From NCBI GenBank assembly GCA_902760345.1, contig CACWFY010000001.1, forward strand, positions 1 through 64,000: 64,000 bases of DNA, given 5' to 3'. The notes under the pieces were generated by a model. That model made no database searches. It saw only the letters and a program-made list of their open reading frames with translations, and was not told the origin of the DNA. The DNA is from an uncultured Bacteroidales bacterium (GTDB taxonomy: Bacteria; Bacteroidota; Bacteroidia; Bacteroidales; Bacteroidaceae). Position 1 is the stretch's first letter, and each line of letters begins with the position of its first letter. Below, piece by piece: positions 34,254-42,614 of this stretch. A program made the position numbers and the translations under genes.

Positions 34254-34799
34254 TTACTTCGTTTTAGTGTTAAACTTACCGACTTCCCACGCGGCACCAC
34301 CTTCCAGGAGGTTGGGCAGCGAGCCACCCTTATAGACTTCCTTGTCTAAGTGTAGCACCAGACGAGAACGGTCGAACACGGCGTTCTCGAAATCGTTGGT
34401 AAACTCGATGGCGTCAAAGTTGCAGGCATTAGTACAGAGCTGGCAGAACATGCAGTCGCCCAGGTCGTACAGATAGTCGTCGAGCACCTTCTTTTTCTTA
34501 CCGGTCTCAGGATCTTCGGCCATGTGGCTCACAATCTTGATGGTTCCGTTGGGGCAAGACTTTTCACACAGTGTGCAAGCCGTACACTTGTAGCTGCCAT
34601 CTTCGTTGCGCTTGAACACCAAGCGGCCACGATGGCGTGCGGCTACGTGAAGTGTGGTCTTACGGTTTTCGGGATACTGCTCCGTTGACTTGTTGGTGAA
34701 GAAGTCCTTGAAGTATTCCTTCCAGGAGGTCTTCATGCCTACAGCCAGCGTCTTCAAGCCGTGCCCGATTTCTCCGAAATATGTTTTGTTATTTTCCAT
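34254..34799 (-). CDS. nuoI: NADH-quinone oxidoreductase subunit I, iron-sulfur
   Basis: 181 residues. Two 4Fe-4S motifs are present: CTACTLCEKSCP and CMFCQLCTNACN, each CxxCxxCxxxC, which hold clusters N6a and N6b in the peripheral arm of complex I. The N-terminal amphipathic part (FGEIGHGLKTLAVGMKTSWKEYF) is the membrane-contacting region. It lies 9 bp after nuoH. Confidence 0.95.
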   Translation of the reverse strand: MENNKTYFGEIGHGLKTLAVGMKTSWKEYFKDFFTNKSTEQYPENRKTTLHVAARHRGRLVFKRNEDGSYKCTACTLCEKSCPNGTIKIVSHMAEDPETGKKKKVLDDYLYDLGDCMFCQLCTNACNFDAIEFTNDFENAVFDRSRLVLHLDKEVYKGGSLPNLLEGGAAWEVGKFNTKTK

Positions 34800-34808
34800 T
34801 GCTATACC

Positions 34809-35897
34809 TTATTTAATATATAGGCCGAGGGCCACAACAACAGTCATAATCACGAGGTTGAGGAGAGCCAGCGGCATCAGGTACTTCCACTCCAGCTTCA
34901 GAATCTGGTCAATACGCAAACGGGGGAACGTCCACTTAATCCACATCAGGATCCATACCAGGAAGAAGGCCTTACCCATGAACCAGACGATACCGGGAAT
35001 GTAGTTCATCACAGCGTCGAAAGCCTCGATACCAATGTTGACAGGAGCCCAACCACCGAGGAATACGGTAGCGGCAATACCTGCAATGATAAAGAGGTTC
35101 AGGAACTCTGCGAGGTAGAAGAAGCCGAAGCCCATACCTGAATACTCAGTATGATGACCAGCGGTCAGCTCACTCTCGGCCTCAGCCATATCGAACGGGC
35201 CACGGTTAGCCTCAGCGTTACCTGCAATGAGGAACACGAAGAAGGCGATAATGGCAGGGATATGACCCTGGAAGATGAGCCACTTCCACGGACCGGTCTG
35301 TGCCTCGACGATACCTGACATCTGCATCGTACCCGTCAGGATGACTGCAGTAATCAGACAGAGGCAGAGCGACATCTCGTAAGAAATCATCTGTACAGCA
35401 CCACGCATGGCAGACACCACTGAGTACTTGTTGTTAGAGCCCCAACCGGCGAGGAAGATACCTACCACACCAATCGAAGAGATGGCTGTAAGCAGGAATA
35501 CACCGACGTTGAAGTCGAGGATGGTAGCACCATTGTTCCAAGGCAGGAACGAGAAGGCACCCACAGAGCCGATAATCACCAGAAGAGGAGCAACGAGATA
35601 GAGCAGCTTGTCAGCACGGTCGACGATGAAGATCTCCTTTACAAGCATCTTAAACACGTCGGCAAACACCTGTAGCAAGCCCCAGTAACCTACTCGCATC
35701 GGGCCCAGACGGCACTGGAAGTAGGCACAAACCTTACGCTCCATAAAAATCAGTACGATGGCGATGAGGGCATATCCCACGAGGATAGCCGTACCCACCA
35801 ACACGCACTCAATTAATATCGCCAACCATTCAGGACAGCCTAATGTCACCTGCAGCAGTTGGTCGAACCATTGTGTTACTATAGAAAAATCGAACAT
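34809..35897 (-). CDS. nuoH: NADH-quinone oxidoreductase subunit H
   Basis: 362 residues from the ATG at 35897 (MFDFSIVTQW), 4 bp after the nuoCD stop; an ATG 15 bp earlier would overlap nuoCD. Eight membrane helices form the quinone tunnel, with ERKVCAYFQCRLGPMRVGYWGLLQVFADVFKMLVKE and the acidic loop RGPFDMAEAESELTAGHHTEYSGMGF intact. Confidence 0.95.
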   Translation of the reverse strand: MFDFSIVTQWFDQLLQVTLGCPEWLAILIECVLVGTAILVGYALIAIVLIFMERKVCAYFQCRLGPMRVGYWGLLQVFADVFKMLVKEIFIVDRADKLLYLVAPLLVIIGSVGAFSFLPWNNGATILDFNVGVFLLTAISSIGVVGIFLAGWGSNNKYSVVSAMRGAVQMISYEMSLCLCLITAVILTGTMQMSGIVEAQTGPWKWLIFQGHIPAIIAFFVFLIAGNAEANRGPFDMAEAESELTAGHHTEYSGMGFGFFYLAEFLNLFIIAGIAATVFLGGWAPVNIGIEAFDAVMNYIPGIVWFMGKAFFLVWILMWIKWTFPRLRIDQILKLEWKYLMPLALLNLVIMTVVVALGLYIK

Positions 35898-35901
35898 AAT
35901 A

Positions 35902-37515
35902 TTATCTGTCAATATCAGGAATTACTACATCAATAGCGGCACACGTTGCGATGAGGTCGGCAATCTTCTGACCACGCAGCATGGGGTCAAAAGCACCTAC
36001 CAGCGAGAGACCCATCGGACGCATCTTCATGCGGTACGGGCTCTTATCACCACGAGAGTCGAGATATACACCAAACTCACCAGCCACACCCTCAACAGAG
36101 TAGTACCACTGTCCTTCGGGCACCTTGATGATGGGCTTCTGCTTCACGTAGAAGTCACCCTCAGGAATGTTGTCGATGAGCTGTTCAATGATGTTCAGGC
36201 TCTGGTACATCTCGTTGATGTGAACGAGGTAACGGTCCATAGAGTCGCAGCCAGTCAGCGTGCACTGTTCCCACTCCACCTTGTCGTACATGTCGTACGG
36301 ATGGTTCTTACGCACATCGTTCTTCCAACCTGAAGCACGTCCGGCAGGACCGGTCACAGCGTAGTTGATACAATCTTCGAGACTCATCGGACCACAGTTC
36401 TCCAGACGGTTGTGGGTGATGACGTTGTCGCCGAAGATGTCCATATACTCCTGAATGGTAGGACGCAGATACTTCACGAGGTCCTTGCAGTTCTTGACAA
36501 AGTTAGGATCGATGTCATCCTGCAGTCCACCTATTCTATAATAGTTCTGGATCAGACGTCCACCGGTGGTCTCCTCCATGACGTTCAGCACGTGTTCACG
36601 GTCGCGCATACCATAAAGCATACCGGTAAGAGCACCGAGGTCCTGTGCGACACACGAGGTATAGAGCAGGTGGGAGTCGAGACGCTGAAGCTCATCCATA
36701 ATGGTACGGATGTACTTGATACGGTCTGTCAACTCTACCTCTAAAGCCTCCTCAATTACACCTACCAGCGCGTGACGGTGCTGCATGGCACCCAGATAGT
36801 TCAAACGGTCGGTCAGCGCCAGTGTCTGAGGATAGGTCATACCCTCCCACATCTTCTCAATAGCACGATGGATGTAACCCAGGTGCGGATAGATGCGCTT
36901 CACGGTCTCGCCGTCCAGCACGGTCTGCAAGCGGAGCACACCATGGGTGGCTGGGTGCTGGGGACCGATGTTGATGACATAGTCGTCAGAGCCGAAGAGA
37001 CGGTTCTGCTTCGACTGCAGCACACCGTCCTTGTCGAGATAGAACTCCAGACCGTAGTCGGGCTCTACATCATCCTCGAGGGTGTACTTGTCGTTGAACG
37101 TCCAGTCCTTGCGGAAGGGATAGCCCTTGAAGTCTGAGCGCAGGAACAAACGACGCATATCGGGATGACCAAGGAACACAATGCCGTAGAAATCGTAAAC
37201 CTCACGCTCCAACAGGTCGGCAACGCGCCAGATGTTAGAAACAGTAGGCAAATAGGCTACCGTCTGACCATCCATCTCGCCAGTACCGTTTGACGACATA
37301 CCATCACCGCAAACCTGCTGCTTGGCAATCATCTTGACGCTACAACGCTCATGGGTCTTGGTATTCTCAAGGATATAGACACAGCCAAGGCCTTCCTCTT
37401 TACCAAAATCCTCGCCGACGATGGTGACAAGATAGTCAAAGCCTTTCTTGTCCTTCAAGTTCTGCATCTCCTGTGCGAACTTGTCAAAATCAAATGATAA
37501 GAACTCTAACTTCAT
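35902..37515 (-). CDS. nuoCD: NADH-quinone oxidoreductase fused subunits C/D
   Basis: 537 residues. Residues about 1-150 are NuoC (30-kDa) with VADLLEREVYDFYGIVFLGHPDMRRL. Residues about 180-537 are NuoD (49-kDa) with INIGPQHPATHGVLRL, YIHRAIEKMWEGMTY, and the closing MLRGQKIADLIATCAAIDVVIPDIDR. The fusion also occurs in Escherichia coli and is usual in Bacteroidetes. It overlaps nuoB by 4 bp. Confidence 0.95.
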   Translation of the reverse strand: MKLEFLSFDFDKFAQEMQNLKDKKGFDYLVTIVGEDFGKEEGLGCVYILENTKTHERCSVKMIAKQQVCGDGMSSNGTGEMDGQTVAYLPTVSNIWRVADLLEREVYDFYGIVFLGHPDMRRLFLRSDFKGYPFRKDWTFNDKYTLEDDVEPDYGLEFYLDKDGVLQSKQNRLFGSDDYVINIGPQHPATHGVLRLQTVLDGETVKRIYPHLGYIHRAIEKMWEGMTYPQTLALTDRLNYLGAMQHRHALVGVIEEALEVELTDRIKYIRTIMDELQRLDSHLLYTSCVAQDLGALTGMLYGMRDREHVLNVMEETTGGRLIQNYYRIGGLQDDIDPNFVKNCKDLVKYLRPTIQEYMDIFGDNVITHNRLENCGPMSLEDCINYAVTGPAGRASGWKNDVRKNHPYDMYDKVEWEQCTLTGCDSMDRYLVHINEMYQSLNIIEQLIDNIPEGDFYVKQKPIIKVPEGQWYYSVEGVAGEFGVYLDSRGDKSPYRMKMRPMGLSLVGAFDPMLRGQKIADLIATCAAIDVVIPDIDR

Positions 37516-38252
37516 GCCTTCTCCTCCTCTTTATTTGCTGTTGGCTCTTGGCTGTTAGCCTTTAGCTCTTCTGTAAATTCTTTAGGTACCTCAGTAACAA
37601 CGATTGGCTCACGACGATGGTCGTTGTGCTTCGAACGGAAGGTCAGCTCCTCGTTAGATACGCCCAATTTAGCCTCCTCAGCGGTCTGCTTGTGGTTGGC
37701 ACCACCGAAGAATTTCTCAATCTTCACCTTACGCTGCAGTTGCATCATACCATACATGATAGCCTCCGGACGTGGGGGACAACCAGGAATAAACACATCT
37801 ACAGGTACAATTTCCTCGATACCTTTTACTACGTGGTAGCTTGACTTGAATGGCCCGCCGCTGATGGCACAGCCACCTACGGCAATCACATACTTGGGTT
37901 CGGCCATCTCGTCGTACAGACGCTTCAGGGCGGGGGCCATCTTGTGGGTGATGGTACCTGCACACATAATCAGGTCGGCCTGACGGGGAGAGTTACGCGT
38001 CACCTCGAAGCCGAAGCGTGCGAAGTCGTAACGGGCACAGCCACAGGCCATGAACTCAATACCACAGCACGAGGTGGCAAAGGTCAATGACCAGAGAGAA
38101 TTGGAACGTCCCCAGTTAATTAACTGGTCGAGCGAGCCCGTAATCACGTTGACGCCTCCCTCATGGAGCTCGTCAACAATCTTCTCCAGCGAGGCGTTAT
38201 CGTTCCACTCCTCGTAGGGAATACTCTTGATGTGCGGTTTCCTTACTTCCAT
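37512..38252 (-). CDS. nuoB: NADH-quinone oxidoreductase subunit B, with repeat-derived tail
   Basis: 246 residues from the ATG at 38252 (MEVRKPHIKS); a longer frame from 38363 reads antisense-like sequence inside nuoA and should be ignored. The N2 cluster ligands are visible in ATSCCGIEFMACG, LIMCAGTIT and FIPGCPPRPEA. After the conserved core (about 180 residues) comes a charged tail whose ELKANSQEPTANKE part is encoded by a 7-bp-period array. The gene overlaps nuoA by 10 bp and nuoCD by 4 bp. Confidence 0.95.
   Translation of the reverse strand: MEVRKPHIKSIPYEEWNDNASLEKIVDELHEGGVNVITGSLDQLINWGRSNSLWSLTFATSCCGIEFMACGCARYDFARFGFEVTRNSPRQADLIMCAGTITHKMAPALKRLYDEMAEPKYVIAVGGCAISGGPFKSSYHVVKGIEEIVPVDVFIPGCPPRPEAIMYGMMQLQRKVKIEKFFGGANHKQTAEEAKLGVSNEELTFRSKHNDHRREPIVVTEVPKEFTEELKANSQEPTANKEEEKA
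37536..37571. repeat. 7-bp-period degenerate array (CTCTTGG type), in frame
   Basis: CTGTTGG, CTCTTGG, CTGTTAG, CCTTTAG, CTCTT occur in succession. The coding strand gives ELKANSQEPTAN in the NuoB C-terminal tail. Confidence 0.8.
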
Positions 38253-38593
38253 TCCAAGTCTCCTTTCCGCCAGGCATATGCCAAGCCTAAAACTAGAACT
38301 ACTAGGAAGAAGCCGATGCTCAGCAGAGCCATTGCGCCGAACTCCTTCACTACTACTGCCCATGGATACAGAAACACTGTTTCTATATCAAACATGAGGA
38401 ACAAGATGGCAAAGAGGTAGAATCCTACAGACATGGGCAACCACGAGCTGCCTCGCGTGGGGATACCACTCTCATACGGCTCACCTTTCACCTTCGCATA
38501 GGACCGAGGACCTATCAGCTTGGCTACAACATAAGCCGCTACCACCAATGTTAAAGCCGTCACCAGGACGGTAATCAACAAAGTAAAGTTCAT
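38243..38593 (-). CDS. nuoA: NADH-quinone oxidoreductase subunit A
   Basis: 116 residues with three membrane helices and the conserved KGEPYESGIPTRGSSW and FLMFDIETVFLYPWAVV segments. It opens the nuo operon nuoA-B-CD-H-I-J-K-L-M-N; nuoE, F and G (the NADH-oxidising module) are absent, so the electron donor is probably not NADH directly. A -7 element lies 44 bp upstream. Confidence 0.95.
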   Translation of the reverse strand: MNFTLLITVLVTALTLVVAAYVVAKLIGPRSYAKVKGEPYESGIPTRGSSWLPMSVGFYLFAILFLMFDIETVFLYPWAVVVKEFGAMALLSIGFFLVVLVLGLAYAWRKGDLEWK

Positions 38594-38636
38594 AAAAAAT
38601 ATAATGTTACAATATTGTATGCTTTCTTAGCGGCTG

Positions 38637-38644
38637 CAAAGGTA
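38637..38644 (-). promoter_or_regulatory. -7 promoter element of the nuo operon
   Basis: The minus strand reads TACCTTTG, 44 bp upstream of the nuoA ATG. Confidence 0.65.
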
Positions 38645-38695
38645 ATAAAAAAAACGCAAAGAAAAGGCATAAATATAGAAAAAGATAAGAAATAA

Positions 38696-38729
38696 TAAAA
38701 AAGCCGTCACCCCGACGGGTAACGGCTTT
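38696..38729 (-). terminator. Terminator of the mannan operon
   Basis: AGCCGTTACCC pairs with GGGTGACGGCT on the minus strand, followed by TTTTTT, 9 bp after the epimerase stop. Confidence 0.88.
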
Positions 38730-38737
38730 ATGACGAA

Positions 38738-40054
38738 TCAGAATGGACGCTCTATGATTTCCAAACACATACGGCTGTTATGGTAGGGACATTTCCAGAA
38801 GCCAGCCTTGTCGTCAGTGGTGTTCAACCTGCCGTCGGCATGGCGGCTCCAAAACCATTCGCCGTTGTCGTAGTCGATGAGCTGATGCTTCACATACTGC
38901 CAGCAGCGCAGGGCTTTCTGCAGTGCTTCCTCGTCGTGGAAATACTGGTAGATATTCACCCATCCCACGACGTTCTCAGCCTGTACCCACCAGTGCAGGT
39001 CGTCGTCGACATGGCCCGTGTCGAGATTGGCCTCGTGAATCATCGAGCCGTCAGGGCGAAGACCTTTTTCGCTGGCTTTCGCCACCATCTGTACGATGGG
39101 TTCTACCTTTGTCAACACCTTCGGGTCACCCAGCACCAGTGCGGCCTCGTGCATCAGCCACGAACATTCGATATCATGTCCATAGCTCTCCAGCCGTCCT
39201 GCACCACGTGTCCAGTCCATCTCGAAGAAGAGGTCGAGGTGGTGAGTCTCGGGATTCAGGATTTTGTCGGTAAAGATATCTATCAGATTACGCAGAGAGC
39301 CTTCAACACGCAGCAACAGCTCAGGTGGCACCGTTACACCCACAGGCAATACCGAGCCTAGCACTGGCACATAGTTGCATGACTCTTGGGCGTGCAACTC
39401 CTTCAGACAGCGATAGAGGTTCGTATAGGGTTCGATGATGTGCAGATGGGTGTTCTGTGATTTGGGGAAGTTGGCATCGAACGCCGATAGACGCATATCG
39501 GCAATCTCGCCCCATTCTCGGGTGCAGGCCTCGATATAGCCGTTATGCTCATGGTCAAAGGCGTGCTCCTCAATACATTCGTATAGGTCCAGTGCATATT
39601 CCAATGCCTCTCGGTCACCCGTGGCCCGCACATATTCCGACAGGCCGTAGACAGCGAAACCAATGGCATAGAACTGCTTCTTAGTGTCGAGGGGGTTGCC
39701 CTGACTGTCGACACTCCAATAGACACCTCCATATTCGGGGTCGATGAAGTGGTCGATGATATAATCCTTGGCACGGGTGGCTGCCGCCAGATACTCATGG
39801 GCCTCATTGGCCCCATTAGGGTCATGGGTCGACAACACTCTGTAGGCTGCCGAGAACGACCACAGGATGCGGGCATTGAGAATAGCCCCTTTCTCTGCCT
39901 CGGGGTGCAGTACGCCGTTGCCGTCAATACGACCATAGAAACCTCCATGCTCGTGGTCCTGCATTTTGTCGAGCCAGAAGCGCAGGATGTTGTTCTGCAA
40001 CACATCCTGCATTTCACGTTTGATGGTCTCAGTCATCTCAGTCATCGATTTCAC
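38738..40054 (-). CDS. Cellobiose 2-epimerase (AGE family)
   Basis: 438 residues or slightly less; tandem ATGs at 40054, 40045 and 40036 lie in a 9-bp repeat (TCTCAGTCA twice) overlapping the transporter stop. The alpha/alpha-barrel shows RFWLDKMQDHEHGGFYGRIDGNG, YWSVDSQGNPLDTKKQFYAIGFAVYGLSEY, RLESYGHDIECSWLMHEAA and the closing EWFWSRHADGRLN...KAGFWKCPYHNSRMCLE. In mannan loci this enzyme converts mannobiose to mannosylglucose for the GH130 phosphorylase. It is cytosolic and the last gene of the operon. Confidence 0.92.
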   Translation of the reverse strand: MKSMTEMTETIKREMQDVLQNNILRFWLDKMQDHEHGGFYGRIDGNGVLHPEAEKGAILNARILWSFSAAYRVLSTHDPNGANEAHEYLAAATRAKDYIIDHFIDPEYGGVYWSVDSQGNPLDTKKQFYAIGFAVYGLSEYVRATGDREALEYALDLYECIEEHAFDHEHNGYIEACTREWGEIADMRLSAFDANFPKSQNTHLHIIEPYTNLYRCLKELHAQESCNYVPVLGSVLPVGVTVPPELLLRVEGSLRNLIDIFTDKILNPETHHLDLFFEMDWTRGAGRLESYGHDIECSWLMHEAALVLGDPKVLTKVEPIVQMVAKASEKGLRPDGSMIHEANLDTGHVDDDLHWWVQAENVVGWVNIYQYFHDEEALQKALRCWQYVKHQLIDYDNGEWFWSRHADGRLNTTDDKAGFWKCPYHNSRMCLEIIERPF

Positions 40055-41435
40055 GCATGTTCTTCAGTTCAGCATTAATCTCGTTGATGCGTTTCGTCGT
40101 CAGTGGGTAGAACCATACCACGCAGACCGCTATCAGAGCGACAAAAGCGGGAATGAAACTCATCAGCCAGCGCAGACAGGTCAGTGCCTCTGCAGGCTGT
40201 TCGGCACCGCCTGCCAACAGGTTGATATCAGTAATATATCCGAAGCTGGACAGTAGCCACAGCACAGCTGCACCGCCAATGGCTCCACCAAACTTCTGTG
40301 CCATGGACGAGCTGGAGAAGATAAGACCCGTCGAAGCGGTCTTGAACTCTAACTCGGCATAGTCGCTGACATCGGCATACATTGACCAAACCAGTGGTGA
40401 CATAATACCCGTCAGGATAGAGATGAGCACCTGGAACACTAGCATCAGCCAGTAGCCTGTCGGTGTACAGGGAATGAAGAAGAATAGGCTGCTCAGCACC
40501 ACCAGTGAAGCGTTGACCAGAATAAACGTCGTCTTCTTTCCCAACTTATTGGAAATAGGTACGCACGACGCCACACCAATCATGTTGCTTACCTCGCCGA
40601 CGCCCAGGAACAGACCGGCATAGAAGGCAAACATCATCCCGAAGAACATCAGACTGACATCGGCGCCGATGATATCCTGGAAGAAGTAGGCCACCGTGGC
40701 ACCACGAATGGTATTGAACAGGTTGAAGCACAAAGCAGCACCGATGAGCAGCCACCAGGGCTTATTGATGAGTAGTGCCCTGAAGTCGCTGCCTACTGAT
40801 ACCGTTGACACCGTTTTCAGGTGTTCGCGGGTAATCATAAAGCAGATGATGAACATGAAGAAACAGGCCGTGGCAATGACCACCATACCCCAAAACCAGC
40901 CCTCAGGGGTATTGTAGCCACCCATCATATCGGTCAACGGTTCCCAAAGGAACAGCGAGATAAACGAGCCACCATAGGCAAAGAACATACGGAACGACGA
41001 GAAGACCGTCTTCTCGTTCGAATCGTCGGTCATCACACCCAGCATAGCGCCATACGGCACATTGACGCACGTATAGGCCGTCATCATCAGGATATAGGTG
41101 ACATACGCCCAGATGAGTTTTCCGCCATAATTCAAATCGGGGGTGGTAAATAGCAGGATGCCGCAGATAGAGAAGAACGGAGCTATCCACAACAGATAGG
41201 GACGATACTTGCCCCACCGCGTATTGGTGCGATCGGCTATCACACCCATCATCGGGTCGGAGACCGCATCCCAGATACGGGTTACCAGCACCAGCACGCC
41301 GGCATCAATCAGTGACAGTCCGAAGATGTTGCTGTAAAAGAACGGCAGATAGTAGGAAAAAATCTTCCAGAACATGCTGGAGGACATGTCGCCAAAACCA
41401 TAGGCGATTTTCTCTTTCAGTCGCGACTTAACCAT
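40038..41435 (-). CDS. GPH-family sodium/sugar symporter
   Basis: 465 residues from the ATG at 41435 ([20 protein letters not shown]); the longer frame extends into the phosphorylase gene. Twelve membrane helices and GPH signatures are seen: [57 protein letters not shown]. The likely cargo is mannobiose or a longer manno-oligosaccharide, taken across the inner membrane and delivered to the epimerase and GH130. The start overlaps the GH130 stop by 8 bp. Confidence 0.9.
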   Translation of the reverse strand: MVKSRLKEKIAYGFGDMSSSMFWKIFSYYLPFFYSNIFGLSLIDAGVLVLVTRIWDAVSDPMMGVIADRTNTRWGKYRPYLLWIAPFFSICGILLFTTPDLNYGGKLIWAYVTYILMMTAYTCVNVPYGAMLGVMTDDSNEKTVFSSFRMFFAYGGSFISLFLWEPLTDMMGGYNTPEGWFWGMVVIATACFFMFIICFMITREHLKTVSTVSVGSDFRALLINKPWWLLIGAALCFNLFNTIRGATVAYFFQDIIGADVSLMFFGMMFAFYAGLFLGVGEVSNMIGVASCVPISNKLGKKTTFILVNASLVVLSSLFFFIPCTPTGYWLMLVFQVLISILTGIMSPLVWSMYADVSDYAELEFKTASTGLIFSSSSMAQKFGGAIGGAAVLWLLSSFGYITDINLLAGGAEQPAEALTCLRWLMSFIPAFVALIAVCVVWFYPLTTKRINEINAELKNMREIDD

Positions 41436-42594
41436 GTTGCTTGTTTTTAGTGATGAGTTTCTTAATGGTTTCCACCGAGGCGGCAGTGTAGTAGCCATCC
41501 TCAGGGGTGTTCATGCAGTAGTCTACCAGCTTGTCGATGGTCGAGGTGGCCACATGCAGGCGGGTGTCTGCCGAGGCATAGTAGATGAACACCTTGCCGT
41601 CTGGATCAGCTATCCAGCCGTTGGCAAAGGCCACGTTCATCACGTCGCCAAGATATTCATCGCCCTCTGGGACAAGGAAGAAACCGCCGGGACGGGCGAT
41701 GATCTTCGTGGGGTCATCAAGCGCCGTCATATACATATACAGCACATAGCGCAGACCATCAGCCGTACCACGTACGCCATGGGCCAGATGCAGCCAACCC
41801 TTTGGGGTCTTGATGGGGTGGGGGCCTTCGCCATTCTTCACCTCCGTAATGGTATGGTATTTCCGCTCGTAGATAATCTTCTCTTCCTTAATCTCGGCAT
41901 GAGTGATGTCGTCGACCAGTGCCCAGCCGATGCCGCCACCACTGCCGGTATCGATGAAGCCATCCTGTGGACGGGTATAAAAGGCATACTTGCCATCGAC
42001 GAACTCTGGGTGTAGCACCACGTTACGCTGCTGTGACTTCGTCTTCAGGTCAGGCAGACGCTCCCAGGTCTTCAGGTCCTTGGTGCGGGCAATGGCTGCT
42101 GTAGCCGTTGCAGCACTCAGGTTGCCGGGCTGTGAGTCGTCGTGGCGCTCAGCACAGAACACGCCATAGATCCATCCGTCTTCATGCTGTGTGATACGCA
42201 TATCGTAGATATTCGTGGCAGGCACCTCTTCGTCGGGCATGGTGACAGGCTCTTCCCAGAAGCGGAAGTTGTCAATGCCGTTGGGCGACTCAGCCACGGC
42301 GAAGAACGACTTACGGTCGGCACCCTCTACGCGTACTACTAATATATATTTGTCGTTCAGCTTGATGGCGCCGGCATTCAGCGTGGCATTCATCATGATG
42401 CGCTGCATCAGATAGGGGTTGTCCTTCTCACAGAAGTCATACTTCCACTCCAGTGGTGTGTGCTCGGCCGTCAGAATGGGGTACTTGTACTTTTCGTAGA
42501 TGCCGTTTCCCCACTTTAGTGGTTCATTCTTGCGCGTCAGCAATTCTTCATGATGAGCGCGCAGTGCCTTTACTTTCTCTGCAAATGTTGTCAT
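41428..42594 (-). CDS. GH130 4-O-beta-D-mannosyl-D-glucose phosphorylase
   Basis: 388 residues, the GH130_1 length. Seen are [30 protein letters not shown], the catalytic-Asp segment [50 protein letters not shown] and [30 protein letters not shown]. It phosphorolyses mannosyl-beta-1,4-glucose to mannose-1-phosphate and glucose in the cytosol. The adjacent epimerase and GPH transporter support this specificity over mannan phosphorylases of GH130_2. Confidence 0.92.
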   Translation of the reverse strand: MTTFAEKVKALRAHHEELLTRKNEPLKWGNGIYEKYKYPILTAEHTPLEWKYDFCEKDNPYLMQRIMMNATLNAGAIKLNDKYILVVRVEGADRKSFFAVAESPNGIDNFRFWEEPVTMPDEEVPATNIYDMRITQHEDGWIYGVFCAERHDDSQPGNLSAATATAAIARTKDLKTWERLPDLKTKSQQRNVVLHPEFVDGKYAFYTRPQDGFIDTGSGGGIGWALVDDITHAEIKEEKIIYERKYHTITEVKNGEGPHPIKTPKGWLHLAHGVRGTADGLRYVLYMYMTALDDPTKIIARPGGFFLVPEGDEYLGDVMNVAFANGWIADPDGKVFIYYASADTRLHVATSTIDKLVDYCMNTPEDGYYTAASVETIKKLITKNKQHG

Positions 42595-42614
42595 TGTTGT
42601 TATGGTTATTGTCG

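Noticed and set aside
37512..38363. NuoB with a 37-residue N-terminal extension
   Set aside because: The extension lies inside nuoA and has antisense-like composition; the ATG at 38252 matches the family start.
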